Of a stretch of DNA of 5,459 nt, positions 1 through 5,459 are shown piece after piece. Location: assembly GCA_937858165.1 (NCBI GenBank), contig CALLZA010000181.1, forward strand, positions 1 through 5,459, read 5' to 3'. Numbering within the stretch: position 1 is the first letter of the stretch; each line of letters starts with the position of its first letter. The notes beneath the pieces were generated by a model. That model did not search any database and was not told the origin of the DNA. It saw only the letters and a program-made list of their open reading frames with translations. Made by a program: the position numbers and the translations under genes. The stretch comes from an uncultured Ardenticatenia bacterium (lineage in GTDB: Bacteria > Chloroflexota > Anaerolineae > Promineifilales > Promineifilaceae).

Positions 1-167
1 TATTGTGTGATTGTGATCGTTGCTGTTCTCTAGTCTCCACCCTGATCGTGATACCAGTATTTCTACGGAGTGTTGACCTATATCCAGTTTTGTTGGATTT
101 GACATTGTTTATTCATCTGCTCGTTGACTTGCATTCGTTGTTTCTGATGTGATTTGTTTTTTTTTTT
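1..167. other. Probable non-genomic read-through sequence next to adapter
   Basis: This stretch holds no gene. It is 37% GC by direct count, against a strongly GC-rich remainder. It ends in an 11-base T run (157-167) that abuts the outer end of an Illumina P7 adapter. Read on the minus strand the order is insert, mosaic end, index, P7, poly-A, then patternless sequence. That is the usual appearance of an Illumina read that has run off the end of its template. I infer that none of these bases belong to the organism. The alternative, a genuine sequence chimerically joined to the adapter, cannot be excluded, but no coding or RNA signal supports it. Confidence 0.85.
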
Positions 168-233
168 CAAGCAGAAGACGGCATACGAGATCTAGTACGG
201 TCTCGTGGGCTCGGAGATGTGTATAAGAGACAG
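168..233 (+). other. Illumina P7 + i7 index + Nextera transposase adapter
   Basis: This is a complete library adapter. Positions 168-191 match the 24-nt P7 flow-cell sequence (starts CAAGCAGAAGACGG, ends ACGAGAT). Positions 192-199 are an 8-base index, CTAGTACG, the reverse complement of CGTACTAG, which I recognise as Nextera index N702. Positions 200-214 are the Nextera read-2 segment GTCTCGTGGGCTCGG. Positions 215-233 are the 19-bp Tn5 mosaic end AGATGTGTATAAGAGACAG. Genomic sequence resumes at 234. The mosaic end here is a library-preparation product and not evidence of a natural transposon. Confidence 0.98.
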
Positions 234-1415
234 GGAGACGCCCTGGCCGCTCTCCAGCCGTTGCGCCTCGGCCAGCGCGTTCTGGGCCAACTCCGTCTCG
301 CCCTGCTCCAGCAGCATCGTGTGCGCGGCCCGCAGCTTGCGCGTGGCGTTGGCGATGTCGTGCCGGGCGGCGTCGTCCAGGGCCTGAGTCTGGAGCTTGA
401 AGGCGGTCACCTTCTCGACGATGTTCATCACCCGACCATTGACCTGGCGCGGCAGGTGGGGATCGGTCGTCACCTCGGCCGTCAGATCGACCCGCGCCGT
501 CTGCGCCCCGGCCCCGGCCACCTGATACGTCAGTTCTGCCTGGGCAAAGCGGTAGTTACCGGGGTTGCGCGGCGGGACGAGCAGTTCCACCAGGAACCCC
601 GCGCCGCTCTCGGCCAGCTCCGGCAGGCCAAAGACAACCGTGCGGCCGCGCACCGCGCCGAAGGTAATGTCCTTGATCAGCGGCGTCACCTGCCACACGC
701 GCCGCGCTTCCACTCCCTGCACCAGCAACAGCCGGAAGGCCAACTCCTGGGCCACCACCTTCATCTGCGTGAAAACCTGGTCGAAAATCGGCCCCACGTC
801 GTCAGGCTGGCGGATCAGATAAGCGTCGCCCAGTTCGCCGGTGCGCTGGGCTAGATCGAGCAGCAGGTCTTCGTTCCAGTCGCTGCCCAGCCCCAGGGCA
901 ATGAGCGGCACGCCGGCGGCGGCAACGCGGTCGGCCTGCTCGCGGCACTCCGCTTCGCCCGTCGTCTGGCCGTCGGTCAGCACAATCAGGCGGCTGGCCA
1001 CGCTCGGCGCGAGGTTCTTGGCAATCTCGGCCAGCCCGGCGCGCATAGCCGGGGCCAGCGTCGTGCCGCCACCCGCCTCCAGCTTGCCGACACGCTCGGC
1101 CAACGCCGGCTTGTTGTGGGGTGCGGTGGCTGGAATGAGCACATCGGTGTGGGCGTTGAAGGCGATGACCGAGACGGTATCGGTCGGCTCCAGGCGGCCG
1201 ATCATCGTCCGTACTGCCTCGCGTAGTTGCCTGATCTTCGGCCCGCTCATAGAGCCGCTGCGGTCGAGGACGAGGCTGAAGTTGAGCGGCAGCCGGACAG
1301 ACGGGCCGCCGACACCGGGCCGCGCCTCAAAGTAGGCGTAGAGCAGTTGCGGCTGGTCCAGGGGAGGCAGATAACTCTTGTTGAATAACCCGCTGAACTG
1401 CACGTCGTCGGTCAT
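234..1415 (-). CDS. VWA domain protein with intact MIDAS, 3' end missing
   Basis: The trustworthy part is 394 residues. The frame runs on into the adapter to a stop at 192-194, adding an artificial tail LSLIHISEPTRPY, so the true C-terminus is lost. The VWA domain spans about residues 43-220. The metal-ion-dependent adhesion site is complete: D51-R-S53-G-S55, T118 in GGGTT, and D148 in LTDG. VWA domains with this site bind a divalent cation and a protein partner. Residues about 220-320 look beta-rich, and 330-390 are helical and rich in Ala, Glu and Gln. No signal peptide or membrane segment is seen, so it is probably cytosolic. The ATG at 1415 lies 9 nt after the phosphatase stop and has AGGGA 6 nt upstream. 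As last gene of the group it probably acts with the kinase and phosphatase as an effector or scaffold; that role is inferred. The VWA assignment is firm, the partner is unknown. Confidence 0.92.
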
Positions 1416-1421
1416 AGTGTT

Positions 1422-1426
1422 TCCCT
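1422..1426 (-). promoter_or_regulatory. Ribosome binding site of the VWA gene, overlapping phosphatase stop codon
   Basis: On the minus strand AGGGA lies 6 nt before the ATG at 1415. It uses two bases of the phosphatase TAG stop (1425-1427). Termination and re-initiation are therefore probably coupled, which fixes the start choice and supports co-expression. Confidence 0.65.
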
Positions 1427-2489
1427 ACTCCAGATAGACGGCCAGGGCGCTGATGTTGTCCTCGCCGCCGTTGTCGAACGCCGTGGCTACCAGCCGGTCG
1501 CAGGCCGCTTGCGGCGTGGCGGCGCTGCCCAGAATGGCCGCAATCTGATCATTGCGAACCATCTCCCACAGACCATCGGAGCACAGCAGCAGCCGGTCGC
1601 CGGCGCCGATGTCGAGGGTCTGGGTGTCGATCTTGACGTCCTCTCGTTCGCCCAGCGAGCGGTAGATCTCGTTCTTCTGTGGATGGCTGTAGATTTCGTC
1701 CTCGGTGATCTGGCCCGACTTGAAGAGGCTGAAGACCAGCGAGTGATCCTGAGTCAGTTGGCGCAGCTGGCCGTTCCGCAGCAGATAGGTGCGGCTATCA
1801 CCAACGTTGGCCACGGCCGCCTTTGAGCCGACGATCAGCAGAGCGGTGATGGTCGTGCCGCGATTGGAGCCGGTCTCCTGGCGCTTGCGATGAACGAGGC
1901 GGTTGGCCTCGACCACCAGCGTGCGCAACGTCTCCTCGACCGGCGAGGTGCCCTCGACCGCGGCCAGCTTGCGCGTCGGGGCGCGCAGGTCTTGCAGGAT
2001 GTGACCCTCGATGAAGTCGCGGAACGCCTGCCGTACCGAGTCGCGGCTGGCCTTCTCGCCCTCCTTGTAGCCGCCCATGCCGTCGGCGACGATGTAGAGG
2101 CCCATCGGCTCGGCCGCACCGCTCTGGTCAAGGCTGTAGTCGATCTTGGCGACGTAGTCCTCATTGTGACTACGCACCCGTCCGGCGTGGGTGGCCGTGC
2201 CCGAGTTTTGCCGCAACGCCCGTTGCCGGATGGCCTGCATGCCGGTCAGAGTGACGGACTCGCCGTCGGCAGGGGGCGGGTAGGCCACCGTCGGCGCTTC
2301 GGAGCGCGGGCGCGTCATCTCGCGCGGCACGGTCGGCGCGTCGTTGCCGGGCGGCAGCGACGGCGCGACGGGGAGCGCGGGCAGTTGCAGCAGAGCAGCG
2401 GCCAGATCGGCGCCACAGCGCGTGCAGAACCTGGCCCCCGCGCGGGCGGGCGTGTCACAGATCGGACAGCGGACGCTTTGTTCATTCAT
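1425..2489 (-). CDS. PP2C-family Ser/Thr protein phosphatase with N-terminal zinc ribbon
   Basis: This 354-residue, apparently complete protein probably dephosphorylates Ser/Thr targets of the kinase encoded just upstream, using two bound metal ions. Residues 8-25 form a zinc ribbon (C8-x2-C11, C22-x2-C25). A Pro-rich linker covers about 36-75. The PP2C (PPM) domain covers about 96-354. Family motifs are present in order: R106-x2-N109-E110-D111, D136-G-M-G-G, GTT at 211-213, G230-D231-S232-R233, D248-H249, S304-D305-G306 and E343-D344-N345. The metal-binding aspartates D136, D305 and D344 are intact, so it should be active. There is no membrane segment, so it is cytosolic. The ATG at 2489 has GGGAG 8 nt upstream. 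It lies 41 nt after the kinase gene and 9 nt before the VWA gene. The zinc ribbon resembles those on the kinase, suggesting a shared docking partner or location. The family call is very secure; the substrate is inferred. Confidence 0.96.
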   Translation of the reverse strand: MNEQSVRCPICDTPARAGARFCTRCGADLAAALLQLPALPVAPSLPPGNDAPTVPREMTRPRSEAPTVAYPPPADGESVTLTGMQAIRQRALRQNSGTATHAGRVRSHNEDYVAKIDYSLDQSGAAEPMGLYIVADGMGGYKEGEKASRDSVRQAFRDFIEGHILQDLRAPTRKLAAVEGTSPVEETLRTLVVEANRLVHRKRQETGSNRGTTITALLIVGSKAAVANVGDSRTYLLRNGQLRQLTQDHSLVFSLFKSGQITEDEIYSHPQKNEIYRSLGEREDVKIDTQTLDIGAGDRLLLCSDGLWEMVRNDQIAAILGSAATPQAACDRLVATAFDNGGEDNISALAVYLE

Positions 2490-2497
2490 CGGCCCAT

Positions 2498-2502
2498 CTC
2501 CC
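2498..2502 (-). promoter_or_regulatory. Ribosome binding site of the PP2C gene
   Basis: GGGAG on the minus strand sits 8 nt before the ATG at 2489. It lies 4 nt downstream (in transcript order) of a strong palindrome, so folding of that hairpin could affect access to this site. It decides the start of the phosphatase gene. Confidence 0.65.
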
Positions 2503-2506
2503 TACC

Positions 2507-2526
2507 GCGCCGCCGGCCGGCGGCGC
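2507..2526. repeat. 20-nt perfect palindrome between kinase and phosphatase genes
   Basis: The gap between the kinase stop and the phosphatase start contains GCGCCGCCGGCCGGCGGCGC, a perfect inverted repeat. In RNA it can form an 8-bp all-GC stem with a GGCC loop. No U run follows it in the transcript, so it is not a classical intrinsic terminator. It could act as an mRNA stability or processing element, slow translation of the phosphatase, or be fortuitous in such GC-rich DNA. The base pairing is seen directly; any function is inference. Confidence 0.6.
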
Positions 2527-2530
2527 CTGC

Positions 2531-4213
2531 CTACGTCAAATAAATTTCTAACTGGCGACCAATGGCATAGGCGATAAGGCTACCCAGGGCAACGGCGACA
2601 CCCGTTAGCACCAGAGCCTCAGCCGCCGGTTCCACCACAACCCACAGCCCCAACGTGCCCAAACCGCTCGCCAGCAGCAGCGTCAGCGGCGTATAGAGGC
2701 GGTGGCGCGTCAACAGAAAGAAAAGCTCGATGGGTACCACCAGCGCCAGCGCCATGGCCCAACTCGGTTCGCTACCTTGCCCGACGATACTATTGTAAAG
2801 CGGAATGCTCAGCCACGTAAAGCCGATCGCGCCGAATTGCCGGGTCAGAACCCCGGCCAACATACTGAACGTGAACCAGGCCAGCGGAAACAGCGCGCCC
2901 AGCAGGCCTACTTCCTGCACAAAGACCGTCAGCGCCGCCAGGGCGACGACCACGATGGCATAGAACCAACGACTGTTACGCCAGGCAGGCCGCGTGGTGA
3001 CCGGCGTCACCGGGCGGGGCGCACTCTGGCGCGCAGGGGCCGGGCGGCTGCCCAGAGAGCGGCTGTCCGCAGAACGACTGCCCGCCAGACGGGGAGCCAT
3101 CGAGCGAGTAGCCGCCGCACGCGGGGCCACCGGGCGAGAGGCGGCCGAATGCGCCGCCGGACGGCGCGAAGGGGCCGCGTCGCCCACGCTGACGGCGGCT
3201 TCGACCAGGGTCGGCACGGCCGCAGCGCGGGTCAACGCCCGCCGCATCTCGCGCGCTGTCGGCCAACGGTCGGCGGCCGAGGCGGCCACAGCCCGCGCCA
3301 CCGTCGCCTCCAGCGCCGGTGAGACGTCGGGATTCAGCCGGCGCGCGGGCGGAAAGTTGAACGGGTCATCGGCCGGGTCGCGGCCGGTCAGCAGAAAGTG
3401 AAGCGTCGCCCCCAGGGCGTAGACGTCGCTGCGGGCGTCGGTCTGTCCCTTGCCATACTGCTCCGGCGCGGCATACCCCTTCGTGCCCAGGCTGGTGGTG
3501 TCGCGGCTCTTGCCCGGTGTAAAGACGCGGGCGATGCCGAAGTCGATCAGCTTCACCGTGCCGTCACGGTCGAGCATGATGTTGCCCGGCTTCAGATCGC
3601 GGAAGATGATCGGCGGCTGATGCCTATGCAGGTAGTCGAGCACGGTACAGAGAGTGACGCCCAGCCGCAAGACCGTGTCCGGCGGCAGCGGCCGACCCAG
3701 ATCGACCACCAGCTCCTCCAGCGTTTGCCCGTCGACGAACTCCATGACCAAGTAGTGCTTGCCGTCAGCCTCAAAGGAGTCGACGACCTTGGGTAGATTG
3801 GCGTGGTCGAGCGACGACAGGAAGTGCGCCTCGCGGTGGAAGGCGTCCAGCGCCTCGGCCCGCTCAGCGGCGTCGGTAATGGCCGCGTCACTCATCTCCT
3901 TGATAGCCCACTGCTTGCCCGGCAGGCGCAAATCCTCGGCCTCGTAGACCGCGCCCATGCCGCCGCGGCCGACGCGCCGCACGATGCGATAGCGCCCGGC
4001 CAACAGCGATTGCGGTGACAGCAGGCCCGTCTGCCCCGGCGCGGCTTTCGTCCCACCGAACGAGTAGCTGCAGCGGTTGCAGAACTGCGCGTCGGCCGGG
4101 TTGACCCGGTTGCAACTGGGGCAGCGCCGCCCCGACGGCAAACGACGCGAACAACTGCGGCAGAACAGCGCCGTATCACGGTTCGACGAGCCGCAGGCCG
4201 GGCAAGTGCTCAT
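2531..4213 (-). CDS. Membrane Ser/Thr protein kinase with double zinc ribbon
   Basis: This 560-residue protein phosphorylates Ser/Thr residues on partner proteins and is anchored in the membrane. Residues 4-21 and 31-48 are two zinc ribbons (C4/C7/C18/C21 and C31/C34/C45/C48). The kinase domain spans about 75-330: glycine loop G82-R-G-G-M-G-A-V-Y90, ATP-binding K105, helix-C E128, catalytic loop F204-R205-D206-L-K208-P-G-N211, D224-F-G, activation-loop T239/T240, and A249-P-E251. All catalytic residues are present; only the His of HRD is replaced by Phe. Residues 346-400 are an Arg-every-five-residues linker. About 415-551 contain five or six hydrophobic helices of no recognised family. I chose ATG 4213, which begins MSTCPACG, has GGGGA 9 nt upstream and overlaps the peptidase stop as ATGA. 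An upstream start at 4300 would add 29 residues rich in Arg inside the peptidase gene. The PP2C 41 nt downstream is its likely antagonist. Confidence 0.95.
   Translation of the reverse strand: MSTCPACGSSNRDTALFCRSCSRRLPSGRRCPSCNRVNPADAQFCNRCSYSFGGTKAAPGQTGLLSPQSLLAGRYRIVRRVGRGGMGAVYEAEDLRLPGKQWAIKEMSDAAITDAAERAEALDAFHREAHFLSSLDHANLPKVVDSFEADGKHYLVMEFVDGQTLEELVVDLGRPLPPDTVLRLGVTLCTVLDYLHRHQPPIIFRDLKPGNIMLDRDGTVKLIDFGIARVFTPGKSRDTTSLGTKGYAAPEQYGKGQTDARSDVYALGATLHFLLTGRDPADDPFNFPPARRLNPDVSPALEATVARAVAASAADRWPTAREMRRALTRAAAVPTLVEAAVSVGDAAPSRRPAAHSAASRPVAPRAAATRSMAPRLAGSRSADSRSLGSRPAPARQSAPRPVTPVTTRPAWRNSRWFYAIVVVALAALTVFVQEVGLLGALFPLAWFTFSMLAGVLTRQFGAIGFTWLSIPLYNSIVGQGSEPSWAMALALVVPIELFFLLTRHRLYTPLTLLLASGLGTLGLWVVVEPAAEALVLTGVAVALGSLIAYAIGRQLEIYLT
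3014..3178 (-). repeat. Degenerate pentapeptide repeat, Arg every fifth residue, in kinase linker
   Basis: Kinase residues 346-400 divide exactly into eleven pentads (15-nt period). Arg ends ten of them: R350, R360, R365, R370, R375, R380, R385, R390, R395 and R400; H355 ends the other. The residue before is mostly Ser, Pro or Ala. The segment joins the kinase domain to the first membrane helix and is probably a flexible, strongly basic juxtamembrane tether. The periodicity is read directly from the sequence; its role is unknown. Confidence 0.75.
4210..4213 (-). other. ATGA stop-start overlap between peptidase and kinase genes
   Basis: On the minus strand the TGA stop of the peptidase (4212-4210) overlaps the ATG of the kinase (4213-4211) by two bases within a four-base ATGA. 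This arrangement usually reflects translational coupling. It ties the peptidase to the signalling genes as one transcription unit. Confidence 0.85.
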
Positions 4214-5436
4214 CGATCGCTGTCCCCACACGCGCCGCCGGCGCAGGCCGCGGCGTAGTGATTCAGCACGGCCAGCGTGCCAGCCAGGTTGCGATCCCAT
4301 TCGATCCGGCTATGGTCGGTTAGTTCGATGGCAATGGACGGGATGTCCTGGGTCGTCAGCCAGTCGCTGGCGTCGCCGTTGATCTCATAGCCCAGCGCCA
4401 GTTGCAGCGGATAGCCGGCGGCCGTGGCGTAAACTTCGGCCAGGTCTCGCGACGGCGCGTGCCCATCCGGCGCGCACGTGCCGGCCAGTACCGTGCCGGC
4501 GGCGCTGTGCCACAGGACGACAGCCTGCACCGGCTGCTCCAGGAAGAAGTCACGCAGGGCCACCGTCTCCGGCTCGGAGAAGGCCGCCAGCCCCGCGTCG
4601 ACGACCTGATCGCGCCAGACGCCCGTCGGCTGCCAGTTGCAATCCCAGTTGCGGTTCAGATCGACGTCGCGGCCGTTGAAGCGTCCGGTGAAGGTATCGG
4701 AGATGACGCCGGCCGGGGTCGGAATGGGGCCGGTCGTCCAGCCGGGGGCCACGCGCGCCAGGCCGTCAGGGTTGGCCACGGGCACGATGTGGAGCGTCAC
4801 TGCGTCGGGCACGGCCACCGGGTTCCGCTCGAAGTAGTCGATCATGGCGTAGGCCAGGTTCGCCGTGTTCCACTCGTAGCCGCCGTGGATGGCCCCGACG
4901 AAGGCCACATGGGCCGGGCCGTCGCCGAAGACGTGGTGCTCAATAGGCCGACCGCCGTAGGATACGCCGATGGTCGCTACGGCCACGGCCGAAGGCGTGC
5001 CTGAGAGCGGCGCAGGCGTGGCCGGAGTCGCCCGCACTGAGGAGGTTGCGTCCGCCGTCGCCGCCGGTAGCACGGTGGGGGAAGAAGGGGCCGCCAGGGA
5101 TGGCGGCGCGCCATCGGCCGGCGGCAGGCGCAGCACCTGTCCCTCGGCGATCTGGTCGGGGTTGGCCAGATCGTTGTAGTCCGCCAACGCCTCCACACTC
5201 AGGTCGAACCGGGCGGCGATGGCCCCCAGCGTGTCGCCGGGCTGGACGGTGTACTCAGTGATGGACGGGGTGGCGGTTGTGGTGGTGGCAGTGGCCGCCA
5301 CCGTGGCGGTCGCGGCGGGGGGGGGGGGGCGGGGGGGGGGGGGGGGGGGGGCCGGGGGCGGGGGGGGGGGGGGGGGGGGTGGGGGCGGGACCGCTATGTG
5401 TGCTTTTTTCACACCTTCGAGGGCCCCCAGCAGCAC
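4210..5436 (-). CDS. LysM domain + M14 zinc carboxypeptidase, 5' end corrupted
   Basis: In this frame the protein is 408 residues, but only about residue 41 onward is reliable. The M14 family holds zinc carboxypeptidases; LysM-bearing members such as Lysinibacillus endopeptidase I cut gamma-D-glutamyl-diaminopimelate bonds in peptidoglycan, and a similar cell-wall role is likely here. After an Ala/Thr/Pro linker, LysM occupies about 61-105 (EYTVQPGDTL to GQVLRLP). A low-complexity linker follows to about 155, then the peptidase domain from about 156 to 396. Zinc ligands are probably H184, E188 and H310; substrate residues N261-R262 lie in DLNRNW; the catalytic Glu is probably E371 in IELTD; N222-P-D-G is also family-typical. 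C266, C321, C398 and C403 would suit an exported protein. No signal peptide is visible: residues 1-40 come from untrusted bases and a poly-G run, and a stop (5437-5439) precedes the GTG. The real start is therefore missing. Confidence 0.88.
   Translation of the reverse strand: MLLGALEGVKKAHIAVPPPPPPPPPPPPAPPPPPPRPPPPAATATVAATATTTTATPSITEYTVQPGDTLGAIAARFDLSVEALADYNDLANPDQIAEGQVLRLPPADGAPPSLAAPSSPTVLPAATADATSSVRATPATPAPLSGTPSAVAVATIGVSYGGRPIEHHVFGDGPAHVAFVGAIHGGYEWNTANLAYAMIDYFERNPVAVPDAVTLHIVPVANPDGLARVAPGWTTGPIPTPAGVISDTFTGRFNGRDVDLNRNWDCNWQPTGVWRDQVVDAGLAAFSEPETVALRDFFLEQPVQAVVLWHSAAGTVLAGTCAPDGHAPSRDLAEVYATAAGYPLQLALGYEINGDASDWLTTQDIPSIAIELTDHSRIEWDRNLAGTLAVLNHYAAACAGGACGDSDR
4223..4227 (-). 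promoter_or_regulatory. Ribosome binding site of the kinase gene, inside the peptidase gene
   Basis: GGGGA on the minus strand lies 9 nt before the ATG at 4213, within the last codons of the peptidase gene. It supports the MSTCPACG start over the longer reading frame from 4300. Confidence 0.55.
5314..5389 (+). repeat. Poly-G tract, probably a sequencing artefact
   Basis: Of 76 bases, 69 are G, in runs of 13 (5317-5329), 21 (5331-5351), 5 (5354-5358), 20 (5360-5379) and 5 (5381-5385). Two-colour Illumina instruments call G when signal is lost, and an adapter artefact sits at the other contig end. In the peptidase frame the tract encodes 22 prolines, 18 of them CCC, whereas the same protein's later prolines use CCG, CCA, CCT and CCC. 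A genuine Pro-rich linker with miscalled or wrongly counted bases remains possible. Confidence 0.75.
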
Positions 5437-5459
5437 TTAAATACGCTTTGCCGCTTTCT
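5390..5459. other. Untrusted contig end beyond the poly-G tract
   Basis: These 70 bases are 51% GC by count, lower than the coding region. They contain an in-frame stop on the minus strand (5437-5439) just before the GTG that opens the peptidase frame, and encode no signal peptide. I recognise no adapter, promoter or gene here. They are probably low-quality or chimeric sequence, though a real but frameshifted 5' end of the peptidase gene is possible. Confidence 0.5.

Noticed and set aside
215..233. Tn5 mosaic end as evidence of a natural transposon or insertion sequence
   Set aside because: It is fused directly to the Nextera read-2 segment, index and P7 sequence, so it comes from library preparation. 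There is no transposase gene, partner end or target duplication.
219..854. Plus-strand open frame of 211 codons starting MYKRQ
   Set aside because: Its start lies inside the adapter and it runs antisense to the VWA gene with no recognisable domain. It is a shadow of GC-rich coding sequence on the other strand.
2507..2526. Palindrome as a rho-independent terminator
   Set aside because: The transcript continues GGUAGGGAG after the stem, with no U run, and the phosphatase start follows within about 20 nt.
2702..3401. Plus-strand Arg-rich open frames opposite the kinase linker and membrane region
   Set aside because: They are antisense to a confidently assigned gene and have low-complexity Arg/Ala composition, no domains and no convincing ribosome binding sites.
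4214..4300. 29-residue N-terminal extension of the kinase
   Set aside because: The extension lies within the peptidase gene, has an Arg-rich shadow-like composition and lies outside the zinc-ribbon domain. The start at 4213 has a ribosome binding site and the ATGA overlap.
5314..5389. Biological G-quadruplex or CRISPR-like/tandem repeat at the contig end
   Set aside because: The run lengths, CCC-only proline coding and position near a damaged contig end point to lost-signal base calls. There are no spacers or repeat units.

Overview
The window appears to be one metagenome-style contig from a GC-rich bacterium, damaged at both ends by sequencing or assembly artefacts. Positions 1-233 are not genomic. 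A complete Illumina P7 / i7 index / Nextera adapter lies at 168-233. It is preceded by a T run and about 156 bases of AT-richer sequence (1-167 is 37% GC by my count), which is what read-through past a P7 adapter looks like when read in reverse complement. At the other end, 5314-5389 is almost pure G (69 of 76 bases), followed by about 70 bases of different composition that I do not trust.

The believable genomic part, about 234-5313, holds four tightly packed genes, all on the minus strand. In order of transcription they are: an exported-type LysM + M14 zinc carboxypeptidase (5' end corrupted); a membrane-bound Ser/Thr protein kinase with two N-terminal zinc ribbons and a multi-helix C-terminal membrane domain; a PP2C-type Ser/Thr phosphatase with one N-terminal zinc ribbon; and a von Willebrand factor A (VWA) protein with an intact MIDAS motif, whose 3' end is cut off by the adapter. 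Junctions are an ATGA overlap (peptidase/kinase), a 41-nt gap with a strong palindrome (kinase/phosphatase) and a 9-nt gap with the ribosome binding site overlapping the stop codon (phosphatase/VWA). This looks like one operon.

The kinase (writer), PP2C (eraser) and VWA protein (probable metal-dependent protein-binding partner) form a plausible phospho-signalling module. It resembles in gene content the kinase-PP2C-VWA triads described next to tellurium-resistance-type stress systems (the TerY-P triad), but the resemblance is at domain level only. The translationally coupled peptidoglycan-type peptidase suggests a link to the cell envelope.

The organism is most likely a member of Chloroflexota (Anaerolineae/Ardenticatenia-like). 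This rests on high GC, zinc-ribbon-tagged kinases and phosphatases, the Ala/Thr/Pro linker of the LysM-M14 protein and general protein style. It is an inference from memory of such proteins, not a search result. No RNA genes, CRISPR arrays, insertion sequences or phage genes were seen.
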